64,000 bases of DNA from CAYNND01 sp964398775 (GTDB lineage: Bacteria; Patescibacteriota; Minisyncoccia; Phycocordibacterales; UBA2100). Below, in pieces: positions 1 to 8,316 of the stretch. The position numbers and the translations under genes were made by a program. The DNA is taken from the NCBI GenBank assembly GCA_964398775.1, contig CAYNND010000004.1, positions 1-64,000 of the forward strand. Direction: 5' to 3'. Every line of letters begins with the position of its first letter. Within the stretch, counting starts at the first letter, position 1. Below the pieces are notes generated by a model. That model did no database searches and was not told the DNA's origin. It saw nothing but the letters and a program-made list of their open reading frames with translations.

Positions 1-1
1 A

Positions 2-286
2 CAAGAGCACCAGCAAGCGATGCGCACGACTTGCACCGCAGCAGGACAACAGCAGGCACCGAGACTCAGTAGTATGTTCACTGGCCTCAAAAATTTGCAG
101 GGTCGCGCACTTGAGCGTGCCTATCTTGAGCACATGATAGTGTATCGACAAGGGGAAGTAGAGATGGCGCGACTTATTGGGAGTAAGACTACATGGCCTG
201 AGATGAGAACCTTTACCTCAAATATAATTATCTCTCACACTCGAGATATCAAGCTGATGAAAGAGTGGCTTGATTTGTGGTTTTAA
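2..286 (+). CDS. DUF305-type protein, 5' end outside the window
   Basis: The frame is open to the first base, so the gene is truncated by the window edge; the ATG at 20 need not be the real start. The last 60 residues align by eye with the DUF305 protein at 8317-8745: a helix with an acidic/hydrophobic pattern, then a second helix ending in KEWLDLWF where the other ends in KQWLTEWF. DUF305 proteins are small ferritin-like helical proteins of the envelope, often linked to copper. The HH pair in the family's MIVHHQG motif is YR here, so a metal site may be lost. Family assignment is fairly sure; function is unknown. Confidence 0.6.
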   Translation, partial: QEHQQAMRTTCTAAGQQQAPRLSSMFTGLKNLQGRALERAYLEHMIVYRQGEVEMARLIGSKTTWPEMRTFTSNIIISHTRDIKLMKEWLDLWF

Positions 287-383
287 AAACATTCTCCGCT
301 TGAGTTGATGCGAAGCAGCAGCTGCTGTGTCCCTGTGTATCCTTGCATTGCAATTTTGCCATTCAGATTTACACTTGTAGCAT

Positions 384-2570
384 ATGAACCTCGCAACACG
401 CATTTTGTCTGCAGCTGTACTTACTACTTTTTTAGGAGCCGCACTTGTATCCGCTCAAAGTGCAACAGAGCTACAAAAACAATTACAAGATGTCTTGCAG
501 CAGATAAATGGTTTGCGTGGGCAACTGACAACAATGGATGGTCCAAAGAATACTGGCTCATGCGTAACGCTCGCACGCACACTTCGTAAAGGTTCACGAG
601 GCGCTGATGTGCGCTCACTCCAGTCATTCCTTGCTGCAGACCCAAATGTGTACCCAGAGGGTGCTATAACAGGTACTTTTGGCCCAGCAACAGAGCGCGC
701 AGTACAGCGATTTCAAGAGCGAAACGGCATCGTGGCCTATGGTGATCCATTCACGACTGGCTTTGGTGTTGTTGGTGCAAAGACACGCGCAGTTATAAAT
801 GCACAGTGTGGAGGCGGTGAGGATGGTACAGGAACACCAGTCAACCCGACAACCGCTGCAAACGTCGTGAGTTTCAACTTCACTCAGCCGGGGGGCAAGG
901 CACCATTCAATGCATTCCTCAACTTCCAGCTGCTTGATGCTGCATGTGTCTCATACAACGTAGATTGGGGAGACAACACTGAGCCATCAAAGTATGAAGC
1001 ATTCCAGAGTACTAATTGCGGCAATGGTATTACATCACGCTCATTGCAACACGAATTTAAAACAGCTGGTAACTACACGGTGACGCTTCGAGCTGCTAAA
1101 GGTCCTTCTACAAATATGCCGATTATCCTGAAGCGAACAGTCGTAGCAGAGAAGGGTGAGCCATATGTAACTATGGTAACTCCAGCTGCAGGTAGTGCGG
1201 TGCGCCTCGGAGAGTACACAAAAATTAAGTGGGACACTGGTAACTACCCATCAGACTCTGCGATAGCATTTTATATGGTTGGTCCTTCACAAACGTACAG
1301 CTTTGCAAAGCGTTCAATGCGTTCACAAGAGTTTGACTGGATAGTGGGTGATCGCGTTTGTGACGGAAACAGCTGTGAAGTGCAGATGCCTGCAGGACAA
1401 TACAAGATTCGCGCAGTGATGTACACACCAGCAGATGGATGTATTGATTTCTGTGGTGCAGATGACACTCCTGCAAAGACAGTCATAACAAGTGAATCTG
1501 CATACTTCCAAGTCACTGGACTCGGCTCAACAGGCGGCACACCAATCACTATCTCAGGTGCTCGTGGTATTGCACCGTATACAGTTAACGTTCACGTCGA
1601 GCTTGCGCCAACATCTACCGCTTCAAACTTTGAAGTAGACTTTGGTGATGGTTCACAGAAGTACACTATCCACGTACCAGTTGGTGAGACACGCGCAACC
1701 GTTCGAGATGTTACTCACACGTACACAAAGACTGGTACATATTCTGTAGCGCTTCGCCCTGCAGGTGCGGTACAGAACATCGGTGTCGCGATGCTTGTCG
1801 TTGAAGCTCCAAAGTTCACTGTACTTCCAAAGGAGGGCGCCCTAGCACCAGCAACTGTCAAAGCAACGTTTGATGTCGATAACAGCTGCGTACCGCAAGG
1901 TTCAAGTGCTGCATCGCGCCGATACACTATCGATTGGGGAGATAACACTGAGACGCAGGTGCATGAAATCACTCCACAGCCATGTAGTAGTGTTGTTCCT
2001 GGTGCGCAATCTATCAGTCAGCAATCATTCTCACATCCATACCTCGAACCTGGCTCACGTACTGTACGCTTGAGTGTCAGTAACGGCACCATCTCATACA
2101 ATGCTTCAAGCACTGTTAACCTCGGCGCGAATGACTTCACCGTCTCACCAAGCTTCTTCACTCAGGCACCATATAACACAAAGGCGAAGTTTAAGGTAGA
2201 CCAGTCATGTTCTGCTTCAGGTGGGGCAACAGCAACATACACAGTTGATTGGGGAGATGGCTCAGCACCTTCAGTACACAGTGTGACACTTGGTGCATGT
2301 TCAAGTACATTCACTCCGACAGTCGCGGATGTTGAGTTGCCACACGTATACGCATCTGCAGTGGGAGATGTTGAAGCAACACTTACTATCCGACGCTCTG
2401 ATGTACCAAATGGTTCAATCATCAAAAAGAAAGGAGTTGGTGTTCACTCAAGTACAACTTCGTTCCTCTGGAGAAGTATCCAATCACTCATAAACGGTGA
2501 TGCAGAAGGTCTTACAGCAAACGCAAATGCCGCTGCGAGTTCCTTCTACCTCTGGGCAAGCGGAAGATAA
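384..2570 (+). CDS. Secreted peptidoglycan-binding and PKD-repeat protein
   Basis: A 728-residue envelope protein. Residues 1-24 form a signal peptide ending in VSAQ, followed by a short predicted coiled coil (about 26-48). A PG_binding_1-like domain follows (about 58-142: GSRGADVRSLQSFL, GTFGPATERAVQRFQ). The rest is a chain of PKD-type Ig folds, recognised by VDWGDN/VDFGDG/IDWGDN strands paired with 'HxYxxxGxYTVxL' strands (around residues 165-250, 395-470, 495-570 and 600-680). A segment near 260-380 lacks the PKD motif. The architecture suggests a wall-anchored surface or adhesion protein. Smaller relatives lie at 24213 and 25275. A TACACT box (370-375) ends 8 nt before the ATG. The gene ends at an intrinsic terminator. 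Confidence 0.85.
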   Translation: MNLATRILSAAVLTTFLGAALVSAQSATELQKQLQDVLQQINGLRGQLTTMDGPKNTGSCVTLARTLRKGSRGADVRSLQSFLAADPNVYPEGAITGTFGPATERAVQRFQERNGIVAYGDPFTTGFGVVGAKTRAVINAQCGGGEDGTGTPVNPTTAANVVSFNFTQPGGKAPFNAFLNFQLLDAACVSYNVDWGDNTEPSKYEAFQSTNCGNGITSRSLQHEFKTAGNYTVTLRAAKGPSTNMPIILKRTVVAEKGEPYVTMVTPAAGSAVRLGEYTKIKWDTGNYPSDSAIAFYMVGPSQTYSFAKRSMRSQEFDWIVGDRVCDGNSCEVQMPAGQYKIRAVMYTPADGCIDFCGADDTPAKTVITSESAYFQVTGLGSTGGTPITISGARGIAPYTVNVHVELAPTSTASNFEVDFGDGSQKYTIHVPVGETRATVRDVTHTYTKTGTYSVALRPAGAVQNIGVAMLVVEAPKFTVLPKEGALAPATVKATFDVDNSCVPQGSSAASRRYTIDWGDNTETQVHEITPQPCSSVVPGAQSISQQSFSHPYLEPGSRTVRLSVSNGTISYNASSTVNLGANDFTVSPSFFTQAPYNTKAKFKVDQSCSASGGATATYTVDWGDGSAPSVHSVTLGACSSTFTPTVADVELPHVYASAVGDVEATLTIRRSDVPNGSIIKKKGVGVHSSTTSFLWRSIQSLINGDAEGLTANANAAASSFYLWASGR

Positions 2571-2585
2571 TTAGAACTTATCAAA

Positions 2586-2611
2586 AATAAAACCCCATGT
2601 GGGGTTTTATT
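2586..2611. terminator. Bidirectional intrinsic terminator
   Basis: AATAAAACCCC and GGGGTTTTATT form a perfect stem around ATGT, with A/T tracts on both sides. It serves the PKD gene and the convergent recG. Confidence 0.9.
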
Positions 2612-2626
2612 TTTGTACGTTACTTT

Positions 2627-4783
2627 TTATTCAAAATGAAGCTCAGCGTCGCGCTGCTGCGCACGTGCTTTCAGGAGAGGATAGCGCGAAAGGCTTGGGT
2701 CGGCTGCGACCATACTCTTTGCCTCGGCTCGTGCTGCCTCAACCATTTTTATGTTCTGTATCGCCTCCATGCCAAGGTCGGTGATGCCCCATTGCTTACC
2801 GCCATAGAGCTGACCTGCACCTCGTAACTGGAGGTCATGTTCTGCGAGTTCAAAGCCATTTTTTGCAGTGGTGAGCGCTTTCATGCGTGCTTTTGTTGCG
2901 TCGCCTTTTGAGCCGCTCACGAGGTAACAGTAGGCTTGGTGTGTGCTGCGAATTACACGACCGCGAAGTTGGTGCAGCTGTGAGAGTCCGAAGCGCTCTG
3001 CACCCTCTATCATAATTACTGTCGCATTGGGGACGTTTACTCCGACCTCAACTACTGATGTAGCAACGAGGACATCTATCTGGTGTCGGGCAAATTGCTC
3101 CATCACAGCATCTTTGTCTTTCTGAGACAGCTTGCTATGCAGTGCTCCGAGTCGCCATGCTCGAAACGGTCCTTTTTTGAGCGAGACCATCGTTTCTTCT
3201 ACTGATGCGGCTTGCAGGGCAAACTCTTCTGTTGGGTCTGGTGCATCGATACGCGGACAGATGACATACGCTTGTCGGCCACTTCGCAACTCCCGGTTCA
3301 TCGCATCATAGACCGTAGTTTTTGCATCGGGAGTAATGACTTCAGTGATGATGGGTTTTCTTCCGGGAGGCATAGCATCAAGGAGGGTAAGGTCGAGGTC
3401 GCCATACATAGTGAGTGCGAGTGTGCGCGGGATAGGAGTTGCGGTCATCGAAAGCAAGTGCGGCGCTGCATGTTTTTTGGTGAGTGCCATACGCTGCCGT
3501 GTTCCAAAGCGGTGTTGCTCGTCGATGATAACGAGAGCAAGGTTGCGAAATGCAACCGTCTTTTGAATGAGTGAATGTGTACCTATCAAGATGTGCACAT
3601 CACCATCTTGTGTCGATTTGAGTAATTGCGCACGAGAGAGTGGTGTCGATTTTGACGGGTCGACTTTCGAAGGAAAACGGAGAATAGTATTTGATGTGAG
3701 GAGACCTATCTTAATTGGAAGGTGTTTGAAGTACGTGACAAATGATTCGTACAATTGCCGTGCGAGCACTTCAGTCGGTGCCATATACGCTATCTGAGTA
3801 AACTGATGTGCTTTGCGCGAGTCACGCGACATGATAGCAGCGTAGCTGATTGTCGCAGCAACAGCTGTCTTTCCAGAGCCGACATCACCTTCGAGGAGTC
3901 GAGACATCGGCTCTGTCTTAGCCATATCAGACATTATCGTTTCAATCGCACGCTTTTGTGCATCGGTAAGTGGGAAAGGGAATCGGTCAGTAAATGCTTT
4001 GATGTCATCAAGTGAAAGCTTCACAGGGATTGCCCCTGCTTCTTTTCGCTCAGCACGTCGCACCTGCGCCATGAGTTGTACGGAGAGTACCTCTTCAAAT
4101 GCAAACCGTTTGCGAGCTACAGTTGCGTCATTTTCTTTTTGGGGTGTATGAATATACAAGAGTGCGTCACTGAGTGTCGGTAAATGATACTTCTGTAACA
4201 GCTCAGCGGGGAGTGGGTCAGCAAGTCCTTCAAATAGCTCAGGTGCGAAGACTCGCTTGATGGCATGATGAAACCACAAACTCGTGATGCCTTTTGTTTC
4301 TGGATAGACGGGGGTCATACTCGGATCGGTCACCTCAGCCTGCTCCATGAGGAGTTGTGACTCGGCTGCGGGGAGTGAAGTCAGTGGTTCGGTCTTTGGA
4401 TTTGCAACGTACTTTTTATCAGCAGTGCCAGCTATTTTCCCCGTCAGCTTCATGGGAGCATTGAGGGTCAGCATCTTTGCGATATATGGCTGGTGAAACC
4501 ACATCGTCTTGATTCTGCCACTGCCATCTTCAAACGTTCCTTCAGCTACGGGCACTTTTCGCTTCCACGACTTTTTAATTTCAAGTTTTATAAATTGGCC
4601 ATATAGGGTGACGTCACTCCCAACGGGCGCGTCGGTGATATATGTTCGCGTGCCACCTGCTTCATATCGAGTAGGGAAATGGTAGAGCAAGTCGTGCACT
4701 GTTATGATGCGCAGACGTTTCAGTGCACTCTTTTGTGCGGGTGTTAGCCTAAAATGCTCGGTGATGAGGTCGTGCGTATTCAT
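2627..4783 (-). CDS. recG: ATP-dependent DNA helicase RecG
   Basis: A 718-residue branch-migration helicase acting on stalled forks and Holliday junctions. It has an N-terminal wedge/OB region (GSDVTLYGQFIKLEIK), then a superfamily 2 motor with Walker A LEGDVGSGKTAVA, DEQHRFG (DExH box), SMTATPIPRTL, and C-terminal VVEVGVNVPNATVMI-type and QLRGRVIRS motifs. The frame extends upstream to 4867, but the start at 4783 (MNTHDLITEHF) gives a normal RecG N-terminus and overlaps the upstream phosphoesterase stop by 4 nt, so the two are translationally coupled. Transcription is probably from the promoter of that upstream gene. Confidence 0.95.
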   Translation of the reverse strand: MNTHDLITEHFRLTPAQKSALKRLRIITVHDLLYHFPTRYEAGGTRTYITDAPVGSDVTLYGQFIKLEIKKSWKRKVPVAEGTFEDGSGRIKTMWFHQPYIAKMLTLNAPMKLTGKIAGTADKKYVANPKTEPLTSLPAAESQLLMEQAEVTDPSMTPVYPETKGITSLWFHHAIKRVFAPELFEGLADPLPAELLQKYHLPTLSDALLYIHTPQKENDATVARKRFAFEEVLSVQLMAQVRRAERKEAGAIPVKLSLDDIKAFTDRFPFPLTDAQKRAIETIMSDMAKTEPMSRLLEGDVGSGKTAVAATISYAAIMSRDSRKAHQFTQIAYMAPTEVLARQLYESFVTYFKHLPIKIGLLTSNTILRFPSKVDPSKSTPLSRAQLLKSTQDGDVHILIGTHSLIQKTVAFRNLALVIIDEQHRFGTRQRMALTKKHAAPHLLSMTATPIPRTLALTMYGDLDLTLLDAMPPGRKPIITEVITPDAKTTVYDAMNRELRSGRQAYVICPRIDAPDPTEEFALQAASVEETMVSLKKGPFRAWRLGALHSKLSQKDKDAVMEQFARHQIDVLVATSVVEVGVNVPNATVIMIEGAERFGLSQLHQLRGRVIRSTHQAYCYLVSGSKGDATKARMKALTTAKNGFELAEHDLQLRGAGQLYGGKQWGITDLGMEAIQNIKMVEAARAEAKSMVAADPSLSRYPLLKARAQQRDAELHFE

Positions 4784-5283
4784 GGAGTGAGTGTATGAAA
4801 CGTAACTGCACGGGTCTCTGTATTGAGTATTGCGCAGCTTGCGGTGCCGAAGCGCGTTCCACAACATTCGCCCGGGTTGATTACCAGCGCAGTTCCAATC
4901 ATTTCTGCGCGTTGTTTATGATCGTGCCCATGGATAAGTACATCATGTGCACTCACATCTTTAGTAAGCTGTGCTGCAACTACTGCAGGGTAGTGTGTCA
5001 TGCATACCTTCAGACCTCCGATAGTTTCGGTCATGAGTTCGCCGTGATTGTGCACACGGGGGTGGAGTAGTAGTGCTGCTTGAAATATAAGGCGTGGAAC
5101 GTCATTGTTACCCCAGATAGTATGTATCTCGCCCGTGAACGCGCAGAGTTCTGCATATATATGTGGCTCATGTGCATCTCCAGCAAAGAGCAGTACTTCA
5201 CAGTGCTCCTCGTGTCCAATCTCAATAGCCTTTGCAAGTTTGTCCCACTGGTTGTGTACATCAGAGACGATGAGGACGTTCAT
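4780..5283 (-). CDS. YfcE/MJ0936-type metallophosphoesterase
   Basis: A 167-residue calcineurin-like phosphoesterase, a family of Mn/Ni-dependent phosphodiesterases with unclear natural substrates. All metal-ligand motifs are visible: SDVH near the N-terminus, AGDAH, GNND, THY and GHDHK. The length fits the single-domain family. It is the first gene of a two-gene unit with recG, with a 4-nt overlap. A TATACT box on the minus strand (5295-5290) ends exactly 6 nt before the ATG. The specific substrate cannot be told from sequence. Confidence 0.88.
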   Translation of the reverse strand: MNVLIVSDVHNQWDKLAKAIEIGHEEHCEVLLFAGDAHEPHIYAELCAFTGEIHTIWGNNDVPRLIFQAALLLHPRVHNHGELMTETIGGLKVCMTHYPAVVAAQLTKDVSAHDVLIHGHDHKQRAEMIGTALVINPGECCGTRFGTASCAILNTETRAVTFHTLTP

Positions 5284-5289
5284 GGGGTA

Positions 5290-5295
5290 AGTATA
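5290..5295 (-). promoter_or_regulatory. Leaderless-type -10 box of the phosphoesterase-recG operon
   Basis: TATACT on the minus strand, with a 6-nt spacer to the ATG at 5283. The predicted first transcribed base is the A of ATG. Confidence 0.6.
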
Positions 5296-5311
5296 CAGTG
5301 TTCTGAGTCAA

Positions 5312-5340
5312 CAAAAAACAGCCCATTCGGGCTGCTTTTG
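5312..5340 (-). terminator. Intrinsic terminator
   Basis: The CAGCCC/GGGCTG stem (5319-5334) has a 4-nt loop. In the minus direction it is followed by TTTTTTG. It lies downstream of the small protein gene at 5358-5681. Confidence 0.85.
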
Positions 5341-5357
5341 TTTGATACCTGAGACCT

Positions 5358-5681
5358 TTAGACCGCTGCAGGAGGTACTGCTGCAGTTTTGTTGAGGTAC
5401 TGTTTGATGTAGGCAACTGCTGCCATAGCGATTGCTCCGCCGATACCTGAAGTACCGATATCACCAGCAAGTGCATTGTTACCAAGAAGTCCTGTGACGA
5501 GTGTTGTCACGTCGACATTTCCTCCAGTGAGCATAGGGAGGATTTGTGTGATAATTCCACCGCCAACACCCGCAAGTGAGTTTCCGACAGTACCAAGACT
5601 TTTTTCCTTGAGTGCTGCGCCAGCGGCATTACCACCGGCAGCTCCAGTAACGACTGATACAAGTAATGATGCAATATCCAT
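5358..5681 (-). CDS. Small glycine/alanine-rich hydrophobic protein
   Basis: A 107-residue protein dominated by Gly, Ala, Val and Leu, with one or two possible membrane or amphipathic helices. Its opening (MDIASLLVSVVTGAAGGNAAGAA, then LGTVGNSLAGVGGG) resembles a widespread uncharacterised bacterial family of about the same size, recalled by pattern only. It stands alone between a terminator and the HhH gene. A TACAAT box (5698-5693, minus) would give a leader of about 5 nt. Function unknown. Confidence 0.7.
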   Translation of the reverse strand: MDIASLLVSVVTGAAGGNAAGAALKEKSLGTVGNSLAGVGGGIITQILPMLTGGNVDVTTLVTGLLGNNALAGDIGTSGIGGAIAMAAVAYIKQYLNKTAAVPPAAV

Positions 5682-5715
5682 AAATATTTTTTATTGTATG
5701 TAAGTACCGTACGTA

Positions 5716-6237
5716 TTATACATGCTTACCATTCACGAGCTTCACAAGGAGCGCCTCAAATTCAGTCCACTTTCCATCGCGAGCGAGTGCTGCCTGTTGT
5801 GGCCATGTCTCACAATCGTGCATTGCAAACTGTGATCCGGCTGTATCAAGTATTGCCTTCAAGCGTCCCGGCTGAGCGTCTGCCACTTGTGCAAATGAAG
5901 TGATACCTTCAGCGTTCAGAAGTTTTTCAATTGCAGGTCCGATACCCTCAATTTTCTTGAGGTCATCTTTTGTTGAAGCGGCAACTGGTGCAGCAACTGG
6001 CTTCGGTGCTGGTGCAACTGGTGCAGCTACTGCAGGGGCAACATGCGGTTTTGTTGCAGCAACAGCCTGTGGCGCAGCTTTTGCTTGTGGCTTTTTGTCT
6101 GCGCACTCACAGCAACAGTCAGAGCAGCATGAGCAGTACTTGCGAACAAAGTAACCAAAGAGGAATGCACCAACGAGCATGATAAGTATTTCAAGCAGTG
6201 CAGTCTCTCGTGACAATGGGTTCATAGATGAAAACAT
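5716..6237 (-). CDS. Membrane-anchored helix-hairpin-helix protein (cassette 1)
   Basis: A 173-residue protein. One membrane helix (about 14-31) is followed by a Cys-rich stretch (CSCCSDCCCEC, about 35-45), a Pro/Ala linker of about 45 residues, and a C-terminal helix-hairpin-helix domain (KKIEGIGPAIEKLL). The domain ends in a conserved block: LKAIL, FAMHD, WPQQAALARDGKW. HhH folds usually bind DNA or mediate protein contacts; here the fold sits next to a membrane anchor. The gene follows an OmpA-like gene by 8 nt. The same pair recurs at 26125-27064, and TAAACGTAATTAA is conserved between the genes of both pairs. Related HhH domains in DNA repair proteins exist, but nuclease activity is not supported. 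Confidence 0.75.
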   Translation of the reverse strand: MFSSMNPLSRETALLEILIMLVGAFLFGYFVRKYCSCCSDCCCECADKKPQAKAAPQAVAATKPHVAPAVAAPVAPAPKPVAAPVAASTKDDLKKIEGIGPAIEKLLNAEGITSFAQVADAQPGRLKAILDTAGSQFAMHDCETWPQQAALARDGKWTEFEALLVKLVNGKHV

Positions 6238-6245
6238 AAACGTAA

Positions 6246-6800
6246 TTAATTACTGATAACTGATATAACTGCGCGGCGATTCAGCGCTTGGTTCTCTGCA
6301 GTTGTTGCAGGCGCAGCGAGTACATACTGTCCTCGACTAAACGTCTGAATTGCAGCAGGGGATGCACCGTATGTCACGAGCAACTCCTTTACCTTCTCTG
6401 CGCGCTCCTTACCAAGGCGAACAGTGTATGCATCATCACGGTGCACGTTTGTGTGACCAGTGACTGCAATGTGAGCGCTCGGGTGTGCCTGCATGTACGC
6501 AACGACAGCTCGAAGCTTTGGTTCAACGTCCTCAGTGAGTACGTTATCGTTGTTTACGCCAAAGTATACGATGAGTGGATCTTGAGTCAGTGATTCCCAT
6601 GTTCCTTCAGGAGTGACTGGTAGCGGCATGCTTACCACCTGAGGCACCTTCGTTTGTGCAGAACAAACGCCTTTAATAGTACACATATACCAGTACGTAC
6701 TGAGTGCACCCCAGAGGAATGCGGCTCCCAGTACCCATAGACACGGTTTATCTTTCAGCATGTTTACAAGTAAATGGCTAATGCGCAGTAGTTGCGCCAT
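6246..6800 (-). CDS. OmpA-like protein with N-terminal membrane anchor (cassette 1)
   Basis: A 184-residue protein with one membrane helix (about 20-38), the juxtamembrane motif WYMCTIKGVC, and an OmpA-type peptidoglycan-binding domain (about 75-183: YFGVNND, VTGHTN, LGKERAEKVKELL, NRRAVI). The family aspartate in GHTD is Asn here, which in OmpA helps bind diaminopimelate, so binding may be altered; the paired Arg is kept. The Met at 6761 is an alternative start that aligns better with the paralogue at 27064. It lies 8 nt upstream of the HhH gene, probably in one operon. It likely tethers the membrane to the wall. Confidence 0.8.
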   Translation of the reverse strand: MAQLLRISHLLVNMLKDKPCLWVLGAAFLWGALSTYWYMCTIKGVCSAQTKVPQVVSMPLPVTPEGTWESLTQDPLIVYFGVNNDNVLTEDVEPKLRAVVAYMQAHPSAHIAVTGHTNVHRDDAYTVRLGKERAEKVKELLVTYGASPAAIQTFSRGQYVLAAPATTAENQALNRRAVISVISN

Positions 6801-6880
6801 ATAAGCTTAGCACCAAACATACTTGACTATTTTTGTATTTGTTTTGTTGCGTTTTTGGGAGATACCGGTAGAGTTGCCTG

Positions 6881-7459
6881 ATGTTTACAGGAATCGTTGA
6901 GCAGAAAGCAACAGTGAAGCGAGTGGCACCAGATGGGCTTGGGCGTAAGGTCACTGTGTCTCGACCACAGGGGTGGAGTTTTAAAGTGGGCGACAGTGTT
7001 TCAGTGCAGGGAGTATGTTCGACTGTCATCAGTCAAAGAAAGGGCGAGTTTGTGGTTGCGTATATGAAGGAAACATTAACCAAAACGACATGCGCACACT
7101 TTAGTGCAGGTACAGTAGTAAACCTTGAGCGCTCGCTGCAGTATGGTGCTCGTGTGCACGGGCACCTTGTGCAGGGTCATGTCAGTAGCCTTGGAAACGT
7201 AACGCATGTTGAAGCAAAGAAGCACCAATGGAACATCACTGTACGTGTAGTCGCAGATGAGCGCCGCTTCCTTGTACCCAAAGGTTCCATAACTGTTGAT
7301 GGAGTGAGTCTCACTATTGCGAAAAAAACAAAAGACGGATGCGTGGTCAGTATCATCCCACATACGGCCGCCGTTACGACACTTGGAGCTCTCAAGAAGG
7401 GTGACAAGGTCAATATTGAGACTGATTTTCTCCTCAGGGCATACCTCATGAAATCGTGA
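6881..7459 (+). CDS. ribE: Riboflavin synthase alpha chain
   Basis: A 192-residue enzyme that dismutates two 6,7-dimethyl-8-ribityllumazines into riboflavin and a pyrimidine. Two tandem lumazine-binding barrels are visible: MFTGIVEQ and GDSVSVQGVCSTV in the first, VHGHLVQGHV and GSITVDGVSLTI in the second. The usual length is about 200-215. A TAGAGT box (6869-6874) ends 6 nt before the ATG. ribH follows 15 nt downstream. No ribBA or ribD is in the window, so only the last two steps are encoded here. I see no FMN riboswitch in the short upstream gap. Confidence 0.93.
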   Translation: MFTGIVEQKATVKRVAPDGLGRKVTVSRPQGWSFKVGDSVSVQGVCSTVISQRKGEFVVAYMKETLTKTTCAHFSAGTVVNLERSLQYGARVHGHLVQGHVSSLGNVTHVEAKKHQWNITVRVVADERRFLVPKGSITVDGVSLTIAKKTKDGCVVSIIPHTAAVTTLGALKKGDKVNIETDFLLRAYLMKS

Positions 7460-7474
7460 TAGGATACTCCCACT

Positions 7475-7933
7475 ATGAGACGCAACGAAGCAGTGCAAGC
7501 AAAGAAATTACAAGGTCTGACTAAAGTAAAGGTAGGAGTTGTCGTGTCTGACTATAACTACGATGTGACACACGGACTCCTCGCTGGGGCACTTGAAGTG
7601 CTTACCGAAGCTGGTGTGCAAAAAAAGCATATTACTCAAATGCATGTCCCTGGTGGTTTTGAAATTCCACTTGCTTGTCGACGATTGCTCGCGTCAAAAA
7701 AAGTTGACGTAATCATCGCGCTTGGGTGTGTCATAAAAGGGGAGACGAAACATGATGAGTATATTTCAATGTCAGTTGCGCACGCACTTCAGACACTCAT
7801 GATTCAGTACGGTAAGCCTGTATCGTTTGGTGTACTTACCCCAAACACGCTCGAACAAGCACTTGAGCGCTCAAAACCAGGTGCCGGCAATAAAGGCAGG
7901 GAAGCTGCAACCGCAGGACTCTCAATGCTCTAG
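7475..7933 (+). CDS. ribH: 6,7-dimethyl-8-ribityllumazine synthase
   Basis: A 152-residue enzyme that condenses the pyrimidine and dihydroxybutanone phosphate into the lumazine used by RibE. It shows the FEIPLA substrate loop, the catalytic-histidine motif GETKHDEYI, FGVLTPN and the C-terminal GNKGREAA phosphate-binding stretch. Aspartate follows the catalytic His where an aromatic residue is usual. A GATACT box (7463-7468) ends 6 nt before the ATG, so it may have its own transcript as well as read-through from ribE. Confidence 0.93.
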   Translation: MRRNEAVQAKKLQGLTKVKVGVVVSDYNYDVTHGLLAGALEVLTEAGVQKKHITQMHVPGGFEIPLACRRLLASKKVDVIIALGCVIKGETKHDEYISMSVAHALQTLMIQYGKPVSFGVLTPNTLEQALERSKPGAGNKGREAATAGLSML

Positions 7934-7937
7934 GTGC

Positions 7938-7943
7938 TATACT
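7938..7943 (+). promoter_or_regulatory. Extended leaderless-type -10 box
   Basis: TGC-TATACT, with a 6-nt spacer to the ATG at 7950. A clear example of the window-wide pattern. Confidence 0.6.
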
Positions 7944-7949
7944 AGTGTA

Positions 7950-8276
7950 ATGAAGCGAACACTCCATAGTCGTATCGCTATGCTTTTCATAGTAGTGCTT
8001 GCGGGAGCATATCTCCATTTCTTCGGCATGCTGTTTCTGACGACATCACACTGTGCACATGAGGCTTCAGAACACGCTGAGTGTATAGCAACCATGAGTG
8101 GCTTTTCGGTCCCTGATGCAGCGCCAGTACTCCCTCAGATGAGCGTACTCTTTTTTGTTTTTTCGATACTTGCTGCGCATCTGATATCTACAAAGAAACA
8201 AGCACAGTCGGATACACTCGTGCTGCCTCTTGTCGGACTCTTCCGGCGCGGCATTTTGAATCCAAAAGCACCGTAG
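7950..8276 (+). CDS. Small two-helix membrane protein
   Basis: A 108-residue protein. A longer reading frame starts at 7827 inside ribH, but the -10 box at 7938-7943 points to the ATG at 7950. There are two membrane helices (about 9-31 and 62-80) with a short loop between them holding two cysteines (SHCAHEASEHAECIA), possibly a metal or disulfide site. It lies just upstream of the Met-rich DUF305 gene, so a shared role in metal handling is possible but unproven. I do not recognise the family. Confidence 0.6.
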   Translation: MKRTLHSRIAMLFIVVLAGAYLHFFGMLFLTTSHCAHEASEHAECIATMSGFSVPDAAPVLPQMSVLFFVFSILAAHLISTKKQAQSDTLVLPLVGLFRRGILNPKAP

Positions 8277-8316
8277 CATTCTTCTACAGTTTCTTACAAG
8301 TAGTAACTAAAAAAAC

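Noticed and set aside
5716..6237. Membrane HhH protein as a flap endonuclease
   Set aside because: Only the short HhH motif is shared; no nuclease core or metal-binding acidic residues are present.
6801..6880. FMN riboswitch ahead of ribE
   Set aside because: The gap is 80 nt with a -10 box 6 nt from the start; there is no room for the conserved aptamer and its motifs are not visible.
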